A stretch of 64,000 nucleotides of DNA from Candidatus Zixiibacteriota bacterium (lineage in GTDB: Bacteria; Zixibacteria; MSB-5A5; GN15; JACZUZ01). The number at the start of each line of letters is the position of its first letter. The stretch's first letter is position 1. The notes beneath the pieces are model-generated. The model made no database searches and was not told the origin of the DNA. It saw only the letters and a list, made by a program, of their open reading frames with translations. This document shows, in pieces, positions 1 to 10,584 of this stretch. The translations under genes were made by a program, and so were the position numbers. The DNA lies in NCBI GenBank assembly GCA_024280835.1, contig JAJRPJ010000008.1:271730-335729 (forward strand). The letters are read 5' to 3'.

Positions 1-1
1 A

Positions 2-2404
2 CTGACACTACCAGCAACAGACTTGGAGATTACACTAGGAAAGTATCTTGCGGTTTTGGGTGTTTATAGCGCGTCACTGGCGCTATCGCTCAGTCATGTG
101 CTGGTGCTGTCATGGTTGGGTGAGCCGGACTTCGGATTGATGTTTGGTAATTATTTTGGTTACTGGATGATTGGCGCGGCTTTGGTGGCGGTTGGGATGT
201 TGGCTTCGGCGCTCACTTCGAATGTGACAGTCTCGTTTATTTTGGGGGCTATTTTTTGCTCGCTGTTAGTATTTGTTGATTCACCGCAATTTGCATTTAG
301 TGAGACATTTGGCAAAGCCCTAGCGCCGTTAGGACTATTTCGTCACTTCAACGACTTCACTCGTGGTGTGATTAGTTTTTCGGGGTTAGTGTATTTTACC
401 TCGATTGCTTCATTGGCGATATATTTGAACATTGTGGTTTTGGGTCGTCGTCATTGGTTACGTGAGAAAACTTCGACGTTGAGTATGCAGAATCACTATG
501 CGTTTCGCACTGTGGCATTGGTGGTGATTGTCATTAGCGCAACTGCGATTGCTGGTTATTCGGCTCTGAGAATTGATGTCACATCAGAGGGATTGCATTC
601 GCTATCTGACACTACGGAAGAGTTGCTGGCGGCTTTGCCTGATGGCCAACCTGTGTTGATTCAGGCTTTTATTAGCCCTGAGGTTCCGCAGAATATGGTT
701 GAGACACGCGAGAATATTATTGGATTTTTGCGCGAAATTGACGCGCAAGCTGGCAATAATGTGCAGGTCATTATTCGAGAAACTGAGCCGTACACACAAA
801 ACGCTCAGGACGCCAGAGAGAAGTTTAGCATTTTACCTCGTGAGTTGATTCTCGGCGGCACGGCGCGGACGAATATTGAGAATGTGTTTATGGGAATTGC
901 TTTTACTTGCGGGTCGCGCGAAGATGTGATTCCGTTTTTTGAACGTGGGATGCCAGTTGAGTATGAGCTGACACGCAGTATTCAATCGGTGGCGCAAACT
1001 CGGCGCAAGAAAATAGGAGTTGTCACTACTGACGCCAAACTTTTGGGTGGATTTGATTTTCAGACTTTCAAGAGTAGTCCTTCCTGGCCGATTGTTAGCG
1101 AATTGCAAAAGCAGTATGAAGTGACACAAGTTGCGGTGACCGATTCAATCACTGAGACTTTTGATGGACTGCTTGTGGCCCTGCCTTCATCGCTGACACA
1201 ACCAGAGATGGACAATGTGATGGCCTATATCAGAACTGGGGCGCCGACTTTGATGTTGGTTGACCCGATGCCGACTTTTGATATGGGATTGGCTCCACTT
1301 CTGCCACGTAATGCAGGTGATAATCCATTTCAACAGAACAAACAAGCCAAGCGTGACCCTAAAGGTGACTCAAAATTGCTGTTGGCGGAGTTTGGTATTG
1401 AATGGAGTCCAGGGGATGTTTTTTGGGACGCTTACAATCCACATCCAGAGTTGGCGCAGTTACCACCTGAGTTGGTTTTTATTTCTCAGGGGAATGGCGC
1501 TGAGGCGGCGTTTAACGCGGAGGAGCCAGTTAGCTCTGGTTTGCAGGAATTGGTTTTGCTTTACCCTGGGATTTTGACAAAGTCTGGGACGATTGATGTT
1601 AACTTTACCCCACTTCTTTCTAGTGGGGCGACATCTGGAACGCTTGGATTTCAGGATTTAGTGCAAAGGAGTTTCTTCGGGCTTTCTTTGAATCGAGCGC
1701 CACGGCGAATTGGTGATCCGCTTTTTTATGTTCCCGCTGTGAGAGTCTCTGGTGACTTGCCGACTAAGAACTCCTCGGATGCTCAAGCGAAGGTGAATAT
1801 GATTGTCATTGCTGATTTGGATTTTGTTGGCGATCAGTTCTTTCAAATTCGCAATATGGGCAATAAGAACTTAGCTTTTGATAATATTCCATTTTTTCTG
1901 AACTGTATGGATGTATTGGTTGGTGACACATCATTTATTGCTCTACGTAAGAAGCGAGTGAAACATCGCACATTGACCACAGTCGAAACTCAGTCACGCA
2001 ATTATTATCAGACACGTATCTCCGAAGAAAGCAAAGCCGAGGAGTTGGCGGCTAATGAATTAGGCGCTGCGCAACAAAGATTGCGTGACAAAGTCGCTGA
2101 AGTGACTAGCCGCACTGATCTTGACGCACAGACAAAACAGATTATGGCGCAAAACTTGCAGGAAGTTGAGAACCGTCGCTTTGAGGTGATTAAGTCCAAG
2201 ATTGAATCAAAAAAGGAAGCGGATGTGGCTCACAGTAAAGAGACAATGGAGTTACAGATTCGCAGTATTCAAAGCCGAATCAAAACACTGGCGGTGGTCT
2301 TACCCCCGTTGCCAGCCCTTCTCTTTGGTATTTTTATCTTTATTCAACGCAGAAAGCGTGAACGAGAGAGTATGAGTGTCACCCGAACTCTGCGGAGAAA
2401 CTAA
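2..2404 (+). CDS. GldG-type ABC-2 permease fusion protein (5' end outside window)
   Basis: The frame is open to the window edge. N-terminal TM permease segment, then a GldG-like periplasmic region and a C-terminal TM (LPPLPALLFGIFIFIQRRKRERE). Confidence 0.75.
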   Translation: MTLPATDLEITLGKYLAVLGVYSASLALSLSHVLVLSWLGEPDFGLMFGNYFGYWMIGAALVAVGMLASALTSNVTVSFILGAIFCSLLVFVDSPQFAFSETFGKALAPLGLFRHFNDFTRGVISFSGLVYFTSIASLAIYLNIVVLGRRHWLREKTSTLSMQNHYAFRTVALVVIVISATAIAGYSALRIDVTSEGLHSLSDTTEELLAALPDGQPVLIQAFISPEVPQNMVETRENIIGFLREIDAQAGNNVQVIIRETEPYTQNAQDAREKFSILPRELILGGTARTNIENVFMGIAFTCGSREDVIPFFERGMPVEYELTRSIQSVAQTRRKKIGVVTTDAKLLGGFDFQTFKSSPSWPIVSELQKQYEVTQVAVTDSITETFDGLLVALPSSLTQPEMDNVMAYIRTGAPTLMLVDPMPTFDMGLAPLLPRNAGDNPFQQNKQAKRDPKGDSKLLLAEFGIEWSPGDVFWDAYNPHPELAQLPPELVFISQGNGAEAAFNAEEPVSSGLQELVLLYPGILTKSGTIDVNFTPLLSSGATSGTLGFQDLVQRSFFGLSLNRAPRRIGDPLFYVPAVRVSGDLPTKNSSDAQAKVNMIVIADLDFVGDQFFQIRNMGNKNLAFDNIPFFLNCMDVLVGDTSFIALRKKRVKHRTLTTVETQSRNYYQTRISEESKAEELAANELGAAQQRLRDKVAEVTSRTDLDAQTKQIMAQNLQEVENRRFEVIKSKIESKKEADVAHSKETMELQIRSIQSRIKTLAVVLPPLPALLFGIFIFIQRRKRERESMSVTRTLRRN

Positions 2405-2407
2405 ACT

Positions 2408-3808
2408 ATGAACAATTCAACTATAAGAAAAACCAGTATGAATGAAACAACCAAGACAATCAGTTTTGGCGCAGTGGCGCTTACTTTGGCGGCGCTGGCG
2501 TTTTATCTCTCTGGACCGCCAGTAACTCCTGATGCATTTCTTGATCAGGGAGAAGCGTTCTTTCCTGATTTTACCGACCCGAATATGGCCACGACTCTTG
2601 AAGTCATTGACTATGATGAAAACAGTGGCTCGGTGGTTCCTTTCAAAGTCACTTTTGTTGACGGTAAGTGGACGATTCCGTCACATCATGATTACCCAGC
2701 CGATGCGCAGGACAGGTTAGCAAAAACTGCTGCGGGTGTAATTGGAATTACTAAGGATGATTTTCGGACAGACAATGTTGCCGAACATGAAGGTTGCGGT
2801 GTTATAGATCCTCTGGATGAAACTTCATTGGCTCTAGGTGGACGCGGACAGCGAATCACATTGAAAAACTCAAGCGGAACAACACTAGCGGACTTTATTG
2901 TTGGCAAACAAGTTCCTAATCATGTTGGTTTTCGCTTTGTGCGTCTGCCTGGTGAGAAGCGGGTCTATGCGGCTCGAATGAATATCGATCTTTCGACATC
3001 TTTTCAGGATTGGATTAACCGCGACTTGATGGAACTGGCGCTTGATGAGATCGTTGCAGTTACTATTCAGGATTATTCGATTGATGAGCGTTCGGGTTCT
3101 ATCAACACTCGCGATAACATATCGCTTACTGTCGGTCAAGACGGCTGGCGCACCAAGAAGGTGCATAACGGCTATGTTGTTGATAGTTTGAAGATGAATA
3201 CCTTACTAACTGCGCTAGATTCACTTTCGATTGTGGGCGTCAGACGCAAACCTGCGGGACTCTCGGCTAGCCTAGGGCAATCTCAGGCATCGACCGAGAT
3301 GACCAATGATGATATTCGGTCATTGCAAAGTAAGGGCTATTTCATGACTCGTGACGGCTCACTTCGCTCCAATGAAGGTGAATTGCAAGCCTTTACAACA
3401 AGTGGTGTGACTTACTCGTTGCGATTCGGTGAAGTGCTCTATGGTAGCGGTGAAGAAATCACTTCGGGAACTTCTTCAAGTGACAATTCAAATAACAAGC
3501 AGAGCAGTGGGCCAGGCGAGAATCGTTATTTGTTTATCACTACTAACTTTGAAGAAAAGAATTATCCCGAGCCGATTACTCCACCGAATACTGACTTCAT
3601 TGGCAAATCCGACAGTTTGCTGACCGACAATGACTTGATTAACAAGGAGTTGGCCGATGTCTATGCCGACTGGCAACGTAAAGTCAATGCAGGACGATCA
3701 CGCTCAGCTACGCTGAATGCTCGATTTGCTGATTGGTATTATGTAATTTCCGCTGAGAGTTTCGATAAACTCCATATGAAGCGCAAGGACTTAGAGACGA
3801 AGCTCTAA
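2408..3808 (+). CDS. DUF4340 domain-containing protein
   Basis: ORF directly downstream of the GldG-like gene; N-terminal TM and DUF4340-like sequence (FRFVRLPGEKRVYAAR... DWINRDLMEL). Confidence 0.7.
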   Translation: MNNSTIRKTSMNETTKTISFGAVALTLAALAFYLSGPPVTPDAFLDQGEAFFPDFTDPNMATTLEVIDYDENSGSVVPFKVTFVDGKWTIPSHHDYPADAQDRLAKTAAGVIGITKDDFRTDNVAEHEGCGVIDPLDETSLALGGRGQRITLKNSSGTTLADFIVGKQVPNHVGFRFVRLPGEKRVYAARMNIDLSTSFQDWINRDLMELALDEIVAVTIQDYSIDERSGSINTRDNISLTVGQDGWRTKKVHNGYVVDSLKMNTLLTALDSLSIVGVRRKPAGLSASLGQSQASTEMTNDDIRSLQSKGYFMTRDGSLRSNEGELQAFTTSGVTYSLRFGEVLYGSGEEITSGTSSSDNSNNKQSSGPGENRYLFITTNFEEKNYPEPITPPNTDFIGKSDSLLTDNDLINKELADVYADWQRKVNAGRSRSATLNARFADWYYVISAESFDKLHMKRKDLETKL

Positions 3809-3818
3809 TCTCGCGTCA

Positions 3819-3860
3819 GGCGGTATTGAGTTTTGTGGTTCTTAGCGGTCCGCCGTATTT
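3819..3860 (+). terminator. possible Rho-independent terminator after DUF4340 gene
   Basis: GGCGG (3819-3823) pairs with CCGCC (3850-3854), followed by GTATTTTTTT; the loop is long. Confidence 0.35.
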
Positions 3861-4051
3861 TTTTGGCATGAAGTCAGTTATATTGTATATTGAATAAATT
3901 GAAACCCTTTGGGCAAGAATGCTGTCTTAGATAATGGTAGGTTGTTGTTTGATTATTCAATTTTGCAGGCTGTCCTTGTAGCGCCTCATGAACAACATAC
4001 GTGTGACAGATCTGAAGCAACTATTGTTCCTCTAACGATAAGAAAGTTAGT

Positions 4052-5335
4052 ATGAAGAAGATTTCACAAATTTTGCTGATTGCAGCCTTTGGCGTCTCGC
4101 TCATTGGCTGCTCAACTGTTAATTCCGCCCACGGCTCGGTCAAAGGCAATGTCACCAAGCGAATGCAATTTGTAGTGGACAATTTGGTTGACTCCTATAA
4201 TTCGCTCGACTCGACTGGTTACAGACGACATTTTGGTCCAGAACTGTTGGTTAGCACATCTCCGGGTTCTATCGGGGAAGTCTTCCGCGATTCGCATCGG
4301 GACTATGGCAAGATTGAGAAGTTCGACATTGACGCGTCCGACGATGGGCGGTCAGCGACCTTGACATTGTATATGGAGAGACTGACATTTGATGTTCGAT
4401 TACGCTTGGCTAGAAACGGCAAACTGACACAGTTTGACTGGCAAGCCAATAGAACATCTAGCGATAACTCATCGCAATCTAGTGTTCAAATAGATTATCA
4501 GAAATTCACAGAGAGGTTTGTTGCGGCGATTCGAGATAGCAACCTTGTTGATTTTTACGAGATTGTTTCGTTCGACGATGGCTCTGGTGAAGAACTCACT
4601 ATTGATGATGCAGCTGGTATGCTGGGACGTATTAGAGCCAGCGGTGAAATTACTAATGTCCTAGATTATGAAGTACTTGAAAGTGGGGAATTGTCTTTGC
4701 CGATAACTTTCAGCGATAGTGATGTCAACACGCTGGAATTCATTTTTGCTTTCTCTGAGACTGGAGAACTGTCTCAGATTAAACTAACAAATTATGCTCC
4801 AAAGGAATCAATCGGCAAAACGCTTGCCGATATTGGAGCTGACACAACTCTTACAGCTGATTTGCACTCTCTTTCTAAATTGCGCGATTTGTACAATGCT
4901 GATGAAGGCAAGGTCAGGTTCATAGCGCTACTGTCACCTACGTGACCAGGATGTCGACGGGGGTTCTCCGTCATCGCCGATGTCATGAAAGACATCCCAA
5001 GTGAAGATTTACGTATGTATGTTGTCTGGTTGCCGATACTTAGATCCGATGACAGATTCTCGGCGTATTTGCGTTCGCCGGAATATAAGGACGATAGAGT
5101 TAGTTACTTTTGGGACGACGACCAACTGACTGGAATCGAGTGGGCTGATGTTATCGATTACAATCAAGTCGCTTGGGATATTTATTTCCTTTATGGCAAG
5201 GATACGCCATGGGATGAGTCGCCTTCAAAACCAGATTATTGGATGCATCAACTTGGACAGTTGCAGGACAAAGCCCTATTTCTAAACGGTGATACCCTTG
5301 TTGAAGAGATAGAGAAACTACTTGCGAAGAATTGA
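4052..5335 (+). CDS. putative selenoprotein: lipoprotein with NTF2-like/DUF3887-like region and C-terminal thioredoxin-like domain, Sec encoded by in-frame TGA at 4943-4945
   Basis: ORFs 4052-4945 and 4985-5335 share a frame. Read-through gives ...KVRFIALLSPT-U-PGCRRGFSVIADVMKDIPSEDLRMYVVWLP..., placing the TGA at the first position of a UxxC redox motif. Lipobox SLIGC at the N-terminus. Confidence 0.82.
4943..4975 (+). promoter_or_regulatory. putative bacterial SECIS element
   Basis: Immediately 3' of the TGA: stem GACGG (4956-4960) / CCGTC (4968-4972), outer GAT (4950-4952) / ATC (4973-4975) with a 3-nt bulge. Apical loop GGGTTCT begins with G 16 nt after the TGA. Confidence 0.7.
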
Positions 5336-8300
5336 GAGTCTCTTGGCCTCATCTTTGAGGTCAAGTTTGTGTAGAGTATTCAACATTTGAACCACAGTAG
5401 AGCGTTTGATGAGTGTTTTTCGTTTTTCTTGCGCGTTGATAATTTTAGAGATTTCGCTTTTGACACGCTTGAGCTTTCCGCGATTGTGACTTTTGCTGTA
5501 GGTTTCGTAGAGTTCTAGGAGTGGTTCCAGGCGCCTTAGGTCACCGTGTCCATGGACATCACTGATCATGCGCTCAGCGCGATTGAGTAATTCGCTGGCT
5601 TCGCGGAGTTTGTTTTGACGTTTTAGGAACGAAGCTAGCTTGGTCAATGATTCGGCGACTTCCAGCGATACTGCTTCACCCATCGCCTCTGAACTTGTCA
5701 CCATCGCGTTGAACTCTCTTTCAGCGTCGCCAATTCTGCCTTGAGTTTCGTAGATTTTTCCTAAGCCAAAGTGCGCGAGAGCTCCTAAATTGCCCCATCT
5801 CCCATCCGCAAACACCACAGAGTCAAGCGCCATTCGGTATGCGTTATGGGCCAATACGATCTGATTTCTTCTTAAGAACAAATCCGCTAGGAGAACTTGT
5901 GCCTTCAATGAAGGATACGTAATAGTCTTGAAAATCGCAGAATTGTGGATCGGACTTGACGATTTGCTAAGATAATATCCGGCGGAATCTAATTCTTCTC
6001 GAAATTCAAACACCTTCCCTAACGCAAGAAAATACTCATGTAGAAAATGAGTACGATACGGAAATTGGACATCATCGACATCTGCACGTAGTTCCGCAAA
6101 CTTGCGAATACTGTCAAGATAGATATTACGTTCAATCGAATCATCGAATTCTGGAACGACAACGGAGTACTTTAGCGTATCTGGGCGATTAGACCCTGAT
6201 TTCTTGCTGATATTCGTGAAAGTAATTGTTCTTGTCGTACCCGAATCTATGCTCCTGATAATCGAGATAGGAAGTGGAATGTCGTCTGCGAGTGTATTCG
6301 TTAGTCCATGCGGTAGATCAGCGCGAATCAATTCACGTACACTTTCAAATACAGCCATAGAGCTATCGAACTCACCTAGATATCCTAATGCTTCACCCAG
6401 CCTTATGAGTATGATGGCAGTTAGAGCTGTATCAACTTCATCTCTGTGATTCAATCTTTGTGAAATAGACTCATAGCAAACTCTAGCGCTGTCATACATT
6501 TCAACTTCCATTAACACATCGGTAGAGCGTCGTATGAGCCGCGCGTAAATCAACATTGTATCCGTCGTCGATCTCAAAACATGACTCTTGGCATAACTCA
6601 GCGCAACCCGTACAGTCGAATCCACCCTTGCAAATTCATTCATTTCAAAGTACAGGGAGGCTTGGTATTCTTCTGCATTCAAGTAAAGGTCATGATGATT
6701 GAGACTATCCAATAAACCTTCTTCACGCATATTGCTAATGAGTCTTTGGGACTCCACATAATCGCCCCTTACTCTGGCTATGGGAATCATTACCGAGTAG
6801 ATATTCCCAATATCCCTGTGAACACCGACTTTATTCATTGGAGCTATCGAGATGGCTCGATTAGCAACTTCTAGTAATTCTTGATGATTTTGAAGGTGAT
6901 GATGGGCCGCTGTGAGGTGGATGAGTGTATTGAAGACCTCAGGACTATTCTTACCAAAGATTTCTTCTTGCCTTGGGAGTAGAGCAACCATCAAAGACTC
7001 AGCTAATTGATACTCACCGCTTGCGAAAACAGTCACCGCTACTTCGTATTGCGAGATAATTGACATTGAGTCATCTCGTACAGGATCAAGACTGGCGCTA
7101 GGCGCCAAGAATACACCTGCATTAATTTCTGCTTGGTGATATTGTTCATTGTGCCTTTGCATCATGATTAGATTTCTAAGGGCCACACTCGCTTCCGGGG
7201 TATCGCTACCACCACTTCTTATCGACACTTGATATGCGCTATCAGCAATTATGAGCATTGTGTCGAATTGATTGTTGAAGAATAGAAATTGGGACAACGC
7301 GATTAGAGCGCTTGACCTTTCAGAATCGTATTCATCGTGATGACTCTCAGAAATTGCTACTCGTTGACGCGCCACTTCTAGAGCTTGAGCAGTATCTCCA
7401 AAGCCCAACAGGTAAAACATTTTTGAGGTCAAGGCCATCATGAATGCCTCTGACTCTTTTCCAGACTCTATGGCAGTCTGTTCTAAGAAATTATCAGTCA
7501 TCAATAGAGATGAGTCATATATGCCAAGTATATTGTAATAACGAGCGAGACTTGAGAACGATTCAGCGTAATTCATTTTGGGAAACAGCGGCCATGTACT
7601 TAGGACTTCGATGACTTCGAATTGGATTTCGAGCGCGTCCCGCCAGCGACCTTGCTCTTCATAGGCCAGCGATAGCCAATTTAACGCTACTGGGTAGCCA
7701 CCGTCTGGCGACTCTGGGTAACTGCGAAATATCTCAACTGCCTCTTTGGCGTGTTTTCCCATGCGTTTTGGGAAACCAGATAAATAGTCGCTGACCGCCA
7801 GAGAAACTAAGGCGGCTCCAACTAGAAAACTTTCTTTGCCGTAGATTTCCTTTGTGGCTTGCAAGGCTTTCTCGTAATGGGTGTAGGCTTCCCCATATTT
7901 CTTTTGAGTCAAGTACGCCGACCCAATGGCGCTTTCGAGTGCGTCACGTCGCGGATGCACTCCGTTGAGTTTGTCTTCGATGATATTAGCCGCGCGCAGC
8001 AACAATACCAAAGAGCTGTCTGGTTGCGTTTCAAACTCTTCCGAGCCACCAAATTCAATCAGAGGGGTGATGAGGTTTGGGCTATCTTTTCCGAACACTA
8101 TTTCAGATAATCTAATCTCTTCTTTGAGCAGCGAGTATTGTTGCAGGAATTGACCTGCCTTGTAGTACTCCAGAGCAAAATATCCAAGGTATGAAATGTA
8201 TTTTTGACTTTCTGCCCCATACTCCTGCTCGACTACACTCAAACAAGCAGTGATTGCCGAATCAGCTGCGGCATACATTCCTGAATCCAGATAGGCGCTA

Positions 8301-9154
8301 GCGCCAAACATGCAATCTTCACCTCTAAGCAATTCCATGAATTGTTCATCGCTATTTGTAAGGTACAGTTCATTGTAGAGGGTGATGTATTTTTCGCGTT
8401 GCCCACTTTTATCATAGAGAGTTAGAAAATCAATTCTGACTCCAAGACGTTGTGCCGAATCAGATTCTCGCTCTGAGTAGAATTCCATTTCTCTGTGGAG
8501 GTTTTCCTCAGCTTTGGCCCATTCACCGCGGTCAAGATGAAGTCCATAGAGCGCAGAATAGAATTGCCCACGCATGCCACTGGCAATTCTGGAATTCAAA
8601 CTTATCTTCAGACCTTTGCGTAGATGTTTTTCGGCTTCACGATATGAACCCTCTCGTGTCAAAAGGGTTCCATAATATGCGAGAGCTGTCACATGCCAAT
8701 AATCCAGTTTCTTCTTGGCTTGCGAGAATATTTTGACTGATTTTGAAAGAAATGGGCGTGCGGAATCGTCTAGGTTTATGTAAAGGTATGCTTGGCCTAT
8801 CAGCGCTAATGTTCCAGCATAATCGGCAGATGTAGCGCCAAAGAGCATTGAGTCCAATGGCGCGCTTTGCAGATAATATTTCAGGGCTAGCCTAAATGAT
8901 CCAATCATCGTGTAGGAATACCCAATATTTCCTAACGACTGTGTCAATAACGAATCATGGAGTTCGGCCTTTTTTGCCAGTTTCAACGATTCCTGCAGTT
9001 TGGCGATGGCCGCTTCGATTTTGCCGCTATTCCGTAACGCCAGACCTGAATCCGATAGTAATCTCCATTGTTCAATATCAGTCGCGCTGGCCTGCGCTCT
9101 ATGTGGCGAAGAGAGGGTTAGCGCCAGAAATATGATTGCTAGGATTCTATTCAT
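5318..9154 (-). CDS. large secreted tetratricopeptide-repeat protein
   Basis: 1278 aa with N-terminal signal peptide (MNRILAIIFLALTLSSPHRAQASA) and many TPR-like helical repeats (e.g. GEAYTHYEKALQATKEIYG). Confidence 0.85.
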   Translation of the reverse strand: MNRILAIIFLALTLSSPHRAQASATDIEQWRLLSDSGLALRNSGKIEAAIAKLQESLKLAKKAELHDSLLTQSLGNIGYSYTMIGSFRLALKYYLQSAPLDSMLFGATSADYAGTLALIGQAYLYINLDDSARPFLSKSVKIFSQAKKKLDYWHVTALAYYGTLLTREGSYREAEKHLRKGLKISLNSRIASGMRGQFYSALYGLHLDRGEWAKAEENLHREMEFYSERESDSAQRLGVRIDFLTLYDKSGQREKYITLYNELYLTNSDEQFMELLRGEDCMFGASAYLDSGMYAAADSAITACLSVVEQEYGAESQKYISYLGYFALEYYKAGQFLQQYSLLKEEIRLSEIVFGKDSPNLITPLIEFGGSEEFETQPDSSLVLLLRAANIIEDKLNGVHPRRDALESAIGSAYLTQKKYGEAYTHYEKALQATKEIYGKESFLVGAALVSLAVSDYLSGFPKRMGKHAKEAVEIFRSYPESPDGGYPVALNWLSLAYEEQGRWRDALEIQFEVIEVLSTWPLFPKMNYAESFSSLARYYNILGIYDSSLLMTDNFLEQTAIESGKESEAFMMALTSKMFYLLGFGDTAQALEVARQRVAISESHHDEYDSERSSALIALSQFLFFNNQFDTMLIIADSAYQVSIRSGGSDTPEASVALRNLIMMQRHNEQYHQAEINAGVFLAPSASLDPVRDDSMSIISQYEVAVTVFASGEYQLAESLMVALLPRQEEIFGKNSPEVFNTLIHLTAAHHHLQNHQELLEVANRAISIAPMNKVGVHRDIGNIYSVMIPIARVRGDYVESQRLISNMREEGLLDSLNHHDLYLNAEEYQASLYFEMNEFARVDSTVRVALSYAKSHVLRSTTDTMLIYARLIRRSTDVLMEVEMYDSARVCYESISQRLNHRDEVDTALTAIILIRLGEALGYLGEFDSSMAVFESVRELIRADLPHGLTNTLADDIPLPISIIRSIDSGTTRTITFTNISKKSGSNRPDTLKYSVVVPEFDDSIERNIYLDSIRKFAELRADVDDVQFPYRTHFLHEYFLALGKVFEFREELDSAGYYLSKSSSPIHNSAIFKTITYPSLKAQVLLADLFLRRNQIVLAHNAYRMALDSVVFADGRWGNLGALAHFGLGKIYETQGRIGDAEREFNAMVTSSEAMGEAVSLEVAESLTKLASFLKRQNKLREASELLNRAERMISDVHGHGDLRRLEPLLELYETYSKSHNRGKLKRVKSEISKIINAQEKRKTLIKRSTVVQMLNTLHKLDLKDEAKRLSILRK

Positions 9155-9536
9155 TTGCTCCTCGCTAGTTTAGCAAACTTATTGAGAGGCCTAATTGCTG
9201 GCTTAGATTTATTGTCCTCTTTTGCAAAACGTCGCATATGACAACATACGCTTCTCAGCCGTGAATTGTCAACGCTAGGAGCAATGACTGCATCGACTAT
9301 AACGTACTGTTAAACAATGCTTTATCGTTGCTGGAAATGGCACAGATCGCTCCAATTAGAGTGAAACTTGGGATTGATTTGCGCTCTTGGGTTTCTTGGA
9401 GAAAGATATTACATTGTCTTTCTGTAGCGCTTGGGTAGGGTTTCTGGGCGTTATCTTTGGAGATAGATGTGAGTGTTGGATAACAAGAATAATTTCAGAT
9501 AGAATACATTACAAAAAGCATAACAATAAACATATT

Positions 9537-10478
9537 ATGAAGAACATATTGATAACTGGAGCGACGGGGCAGATTGGCACTGAGTTGACTATGGCGCTTC
9601 GCGAGCGCTATGGGGCTGACAATGTTATTGCATCGGGGTTGACGAATATCCCCGATGCGGTTATCCGTGCCGCTGGGCATTTTCATTTTATTGACTGCAC
9701 CAACAAAGCGCGAATCGCAGAGATTGTCAAGAGACATGATATCGACACTATCTACCATCTAGCGGCATTGCTATCTGCGGTCGCTGAAGACCATCCAAAT
9801 CTGGCCTGGGAAGTTAATGTCGGTGGGTTGTATAATGTGCTTGAAGTTGCTCGTGAGAATAATTGCGCAGTATTTACCCCAAGTTCGATTGGCGCATTTG
9901 GTCCTGAGACACCAACGGTGAACACACCGCAAGTGACTATTCAGCGTCCGACCTCGATGTATGGTGTCACTAAAGTCACGGGCGAATTACTCTGTGATTA
10001 TTATCACGCGAAACTGGGTGTTGATACACGTGGAGTGCGTTATCCTGGCATTATTTCTTACAAGGCTCCCCCAGGAGGAGGCACTACTGATTATGCTATT
10101 GCGATTTTCATTGCGGCTTTGAAAGAAAAGAAGTACACGTGCTATCTCAAAGCTGATACAAAGCTGGATATGATGTATATGCCTGATGCGCTCAAAGCGG
10201 CGATTGAAGTTATGGAAGCTGAGCCAAAGAGTTTGAAGCATCGCAATGCTTTTAATGTGACAGCTATGAGCGTTACGCCAGCTTTACTAGCCGAAGAGAT
10301 TCGTAAACATATCCCTGAATTTGAAATCACTTATGAGATTGACCCTGTTCGGCAGGAAATTGCAGATTCATGGCCAGATAAACTTGATGACACTTGCGCA
10401 CGTGATGAGTGGGGCTGGACGCCCAGCTATGATCTCAGTTCGATGACAGCCGATATGCTCAAGAATCTCTCAGAATGA
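9537..10478 (+). CDS. NAD-dependent epimerase-type L-threonine 3-dehydrogenase
   Basis: MKNILITGATGQIGTEL Rossmann start (the ORF-track start at 9387 is too far upstream), YGVTKVTGE motif; adjacent to kbl. Confidence 0.85.
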   Translation: MKNILITGATGQIGTELTMALRERYGADNVIASGLTNIPDAVIRAAGHFHFIDCTNKARIAEIVKRHDIDTIYHLAALLSAVAEDHPNLAWEVNVGGLYNVLEVARENNCAVFTPSSIGAFGPETPTVNTPQVTIQRPTSMYGVTKVTGELLCDYYHAKLGVDTRGVRYPGIISYKAPPGGGTTDYAIAIFIAALKEKKYTCYLKADTKLDMMYMPDALKAAIEVMEAEPKSLKHRNAFNVTAMSVTPALLAEEIRKHIPEFEITYEIDPVRQEIADSWPDKLDDTCARDEWGWTPSYDLSSMTADMLKNLSE

Positions 10479-10584
10479 TTTCAAGGGAAACAGAAACTGC
10501 CACTCACTTGTCATAGCTTGCTTATCATAGTTTCATTGTCACAAATAGAGCAATACGCCGCAGCGCTTAACGAAAGAAACAATA

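Noticed and set aside
4985-5335. Separate 116-aa gene starting at MKDIPSEDL
   Set aside because: It is in frame with the upstream ORF across the single TGA and lacks the redox motif that the joined product contains; better explained as the C-terminal part of a selenoprotein.
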